Positions 4,647 to 6,354 of a stretch of DNA of 6,354 bases are shown here, piece after piece. How positions within the stretch are numbered: the stretch's first letter is position 1; each line of letters starts with the position of its first letter. The position numbers were made by a program, and so were the translations under genes. Origin of the DNA: Rikenella microfusus (lineage in GTDB: Bacteria > Bacteroidota > Bacteroidia > Bacteroidales > SZUA-534); assembly GCA_020719105.1 (NCBI GenBank), contig DYQV01000147.1:1-6354 (forward strand), read 5' to 3'. A model generated the notes under the pieces. The model saw only the letters and a program-made list of their open reading frames with translations, searched no databases and was not told the origin of the DNA.

Positions 4647-6317
4647 ATGAATCGAATAAAGAAAATATTATTAGTTGTTGTTCTATCAATTATTCTCTGC
4701 CATTTACATGCGCAAGTGTATAATGAAAGAACGGGAGTGCCTATTTATAGCGAGGTAAACGAAGAAATCTTTCCCGATGGTTGGAAAACAGATGAAATTG
4801 CTCCAAAAGCAGTCTCGTTGGATGCATTGGAACTCGAAAGAAGTTTTAAGGTGATTAACAATGCTCTTGATAAGTATCCAATAGGATTAATAAAAAACAA
4901 TTTAAAAGGAGTATATCTACTAAAAACCATTGAGTTCTATGGTCAAGAATATGGTGGAACCAATTCAGATGATATGGTTTACATCGCCAATGAAGGTATT
5001 GATGCCGGCTATACCGACAACTACATTGAAACAACATTTCACCACGAATTTTCAAGTATTTTACTTAGGAATTATCCTGATTTTTTGAACGTAGAAAATT
5101 GGACAAGAATTAATACCTTACCTTATGGAGAAGGCGGAGTTCAAGCTCTGAAGGATTCGACAGATTCACAGGATTTCGACTCTAAGTATAATAGCAATGG
5201 GTTCTTAAATGAATATGCAACATCTAGTTTTGAAAACGACTTTAATACTTTTGCTGAAAACCTATTTAACCCTTCCGATGAATTTTATAAATCCATTAAA
5301 GAATACCCGAAATTAAAACAGAAGTTAGAGCTAATACTTGAATTTTTCTTTGCCTTAGATAAAACTTTAACAAGGGATTATTTTATAAAATCAGACATTA
5401 AAGCCCCTACTCCTGAATTTTCGCAGGGGAAAGAAGACCTTGACAAGAATCGGGTTATTGATTTGTATAAAAGATTATACCTATCAAGTGAGATTAAAAC
5501 GATGATTTGGAATGGAAATGTGTCAAATTGTGATTGCGGAACACTCAGTAGCGATATATATACAAAAGCAGAAAATAGAATCAATTTTTTTAGAGTCGTT
5601 ACGGGTTTAAAACCCGTTAAATTAAATCCAAAATTCAATTCAATGGCTCAAGCGGCCGCATTGCTTATTAAAGCAAACAACCAACTCACGCATAATCCCT
5701 CAAACAACATGAAATGCTTTAGTGAATCTGCATTTAACGGTTGTTCAAAATCTTGTTTAGGTTTTACCGATTTTGAGAATTTTGCTTCTACAGCTTTTAT
5801 TACTGCCTTTATTTGGGATTTTGGCGAAAGTAACTATTATGTGGGGCACCGGAGGTGGATGCTTTATTCAAAATTAGCGGAATTTGGATATGGAGCTACA
5901 GATAATAGTGAAGCGCTCTTAACCGTTGATGGGGTTTCTTATGATTCAATACCCACACCTGAATACATTGCTTATCCTTGGGAAGGTTATGTTCCTGTCA
6001 ATTTGATATTCCCTAAATGGTCATTCTCAATACCCGAAAACAAAACGGTTGATTTTAGTCAAACCACCATCACCATGGCCAATCTTGAAGGGGTAGAGAT
6101 TCAAGTTGTAAAACTGGAAGAATATAAAAATTTCCTCGACCATACTCTTGTTTGGATTGCAAAAGGATTATTTTCAGAAAATGATATTAATTACGGTGAA
6201 AACCATTTAGAAGAAAATGGTTACCTCATGATACCTATTAAAGTGTTTATTGAGAATGTGAAAGTTGATGGAAAAATGAGAAGTTATCAATACTGGGTTG
6301 AGCCAATTAAAATATAA
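4647..6317 (+). CDS. Secreted zincin-like / CAP (SCP/PR1-type) domain fusion protein
   Basis: This 556-residue exported protein starts with a signal peptide: basic MNRIKK, hydrophobic core 8-20, probable cleavage after A22 (HLHA before QVYN). C18 lacks a lipobox, so it is probably not a lipoprotein. Residues about 45-250 resemble the lethal-factor-like zincins of Bacteroidota: a GGT strand (103-105), FHHEFSSIL (131-139), then LNEYATSSFENDFNTFAENLF (187-207), where E196 or E204 would sit near the third metal ligand. The HExxH motif reads HEFSS (133-137), so its second His is missing. Residues about 305-415 are a CAP domain: ENRINFFR (309-316), LTH with H349, E394 in FGES, and GHRRWMLY (400-407) with H401. 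Residues about 435-556 look like the beta-sandwich that often follows bacterial CAP domains (YPWEGYVP 443-450, WSFSIP 458-463, TLVWIAKG 500-507). Five cysteines (295, 297, 357, 366, 370) could form disulfides. Substrate and role are unknown; periplasm, surface or medium are all possible. The gene appears monocistronic. Confidence 0.8.
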   Translation: MNRIKKILLVVVLSIILCHLHAQVYNERTGVPIYSEVNEEIFPDGWKTDEIAPKAVSLDALELERSFKVINNALDKYPIGLIKNNLKGVYLLKTIEFYGQEYGGTNSDDMVYIANEGIDAGYTDNYIETTFHHEFSSILLRNYPDFLNVENWTRINTLPYGEGGVQALKDSTDSQDFDSKYNSNGFLNEYATSSFENDFNTFAENLFNPSDEFYKSIKEYPKLKQKLELILEFFFALDKTLTRDYFIKSDIKAPTPEFSQGKEDLDKNRVIDLYKRLYLSSEIKTMIWNGNVSNCDCGTLSSDIYTKAENRINFFRVVTGLKPVKLNPKFNSMAQAAALLIKANNQLTHNPSNNMKCFSESAFNGCSKSCLGFTDFENFASTAFITAFIWDFGESNYYVGHRRWMLYSKLAEFGYGATDNSEALLTVDGVSYDSIPTPEYIAYPWEGYVPVNLIFPKWSFSIPENKTVDFSQTTITMANLEGVEIQVVKLEEYKNFLDHTLVWIAKGLFSENDINYGENHLEENGYLMIPIKVFIENVKVDGKMRSYQYWVEPIKI

Positions 6318-6320
6318 CCC

Positions 6321-6340
6321 GGATTATTCATGAATAATCC
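6321..6340. repeat. Perfect 20-bp palindrome after the CAP-domain gene
   Basis: GGATTATTCA is followed directly by its own reverse complement TGAATAATCC, starting 4 nt after the stop codon. The bases beyond (TGACGATTAAGCTA to the window edge) contain no T-run, so it is not a standard intrinsic terminator as far as can be seen. With a 4-nt loop it could still form an 8-bp RNA hairpin and protect the 3' end of the mRNA. A protein-binding dyad or the edge of a dispersed or mobile repeat are alternatives. Confidence 0.7.
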
Positions 6341-6354
6341 TGACGATTAAGCTA

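Noticed and set aside
4647..4706. Lipoprotein signal with C18 as the lipidated cysteine
   Set aside because: The residues before it (IIL) do not fit a lipobox, which needs G, A or S at -1; cleavage after A22 fits better.

Overview
The window looks like chromosomal DNA from a member of the Bacteroidota, possibly a Bacteroidales/Marinilabiliales-type organism (order-level placement is a guess). Three things point there. LpxC and FabZ are fused in one chain, an arrangement typical of this phylum. Genes lack Shine-Dalgarno sequences and follow A/T-rich leaders. Intergenic regions carry the Bacteroidota-type promoter pair, TTTG about 19 nt before TAnnTTTG.

Layout: bases 1-188 are non-coding, with a short GTG-ended periodic tract and a perfect promoter match. 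Bases 189-2404 hold a two-gene lipid A operon, lpxC/fabZ then lpxA, 20 nt apart, closed by an intrinsic terminator at 2427-2457. Bases 2543-3373 encode a two-domain universal stress protein with its own promoter and a terminator whose T-tract reaches into the stop codon of the convergent next gene. Bases 3422-4471 (minus strand) encode ThiL, thiamine-monophosphate kinase; its likely start is the ATG at 4471, because the upstream TTG lies inside the -10-like element. Bases 4490-4646 are a divergent intergenic region with a promoter for each side. Bases 4647-6317 encode a secreted protein that joins a zincin-like domain with an incomplete HExxH motif, a CAP/SCP domain and a C-terminal beta domain. 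A perfect 20-bp palindrome follows its stop codon.

Functionally, the first two genes supply three activities at the branch between lipid A and fatty acid synthesis: LpxA acylates UDP-GlcNAc, LpxC deacetylates the product, and FabZ dehydrates 3-hydroxyacyl-ACP, the same pool LpxA draws on. UspA and ThiL are ordinary housekeeping neighbours in separate transcription units. The secreted zincin-like/CAP protein is the least understood part and the best candidate for something undescribed. I see no tRNA, rRNA, CRISPR array, transposase or phage gene.
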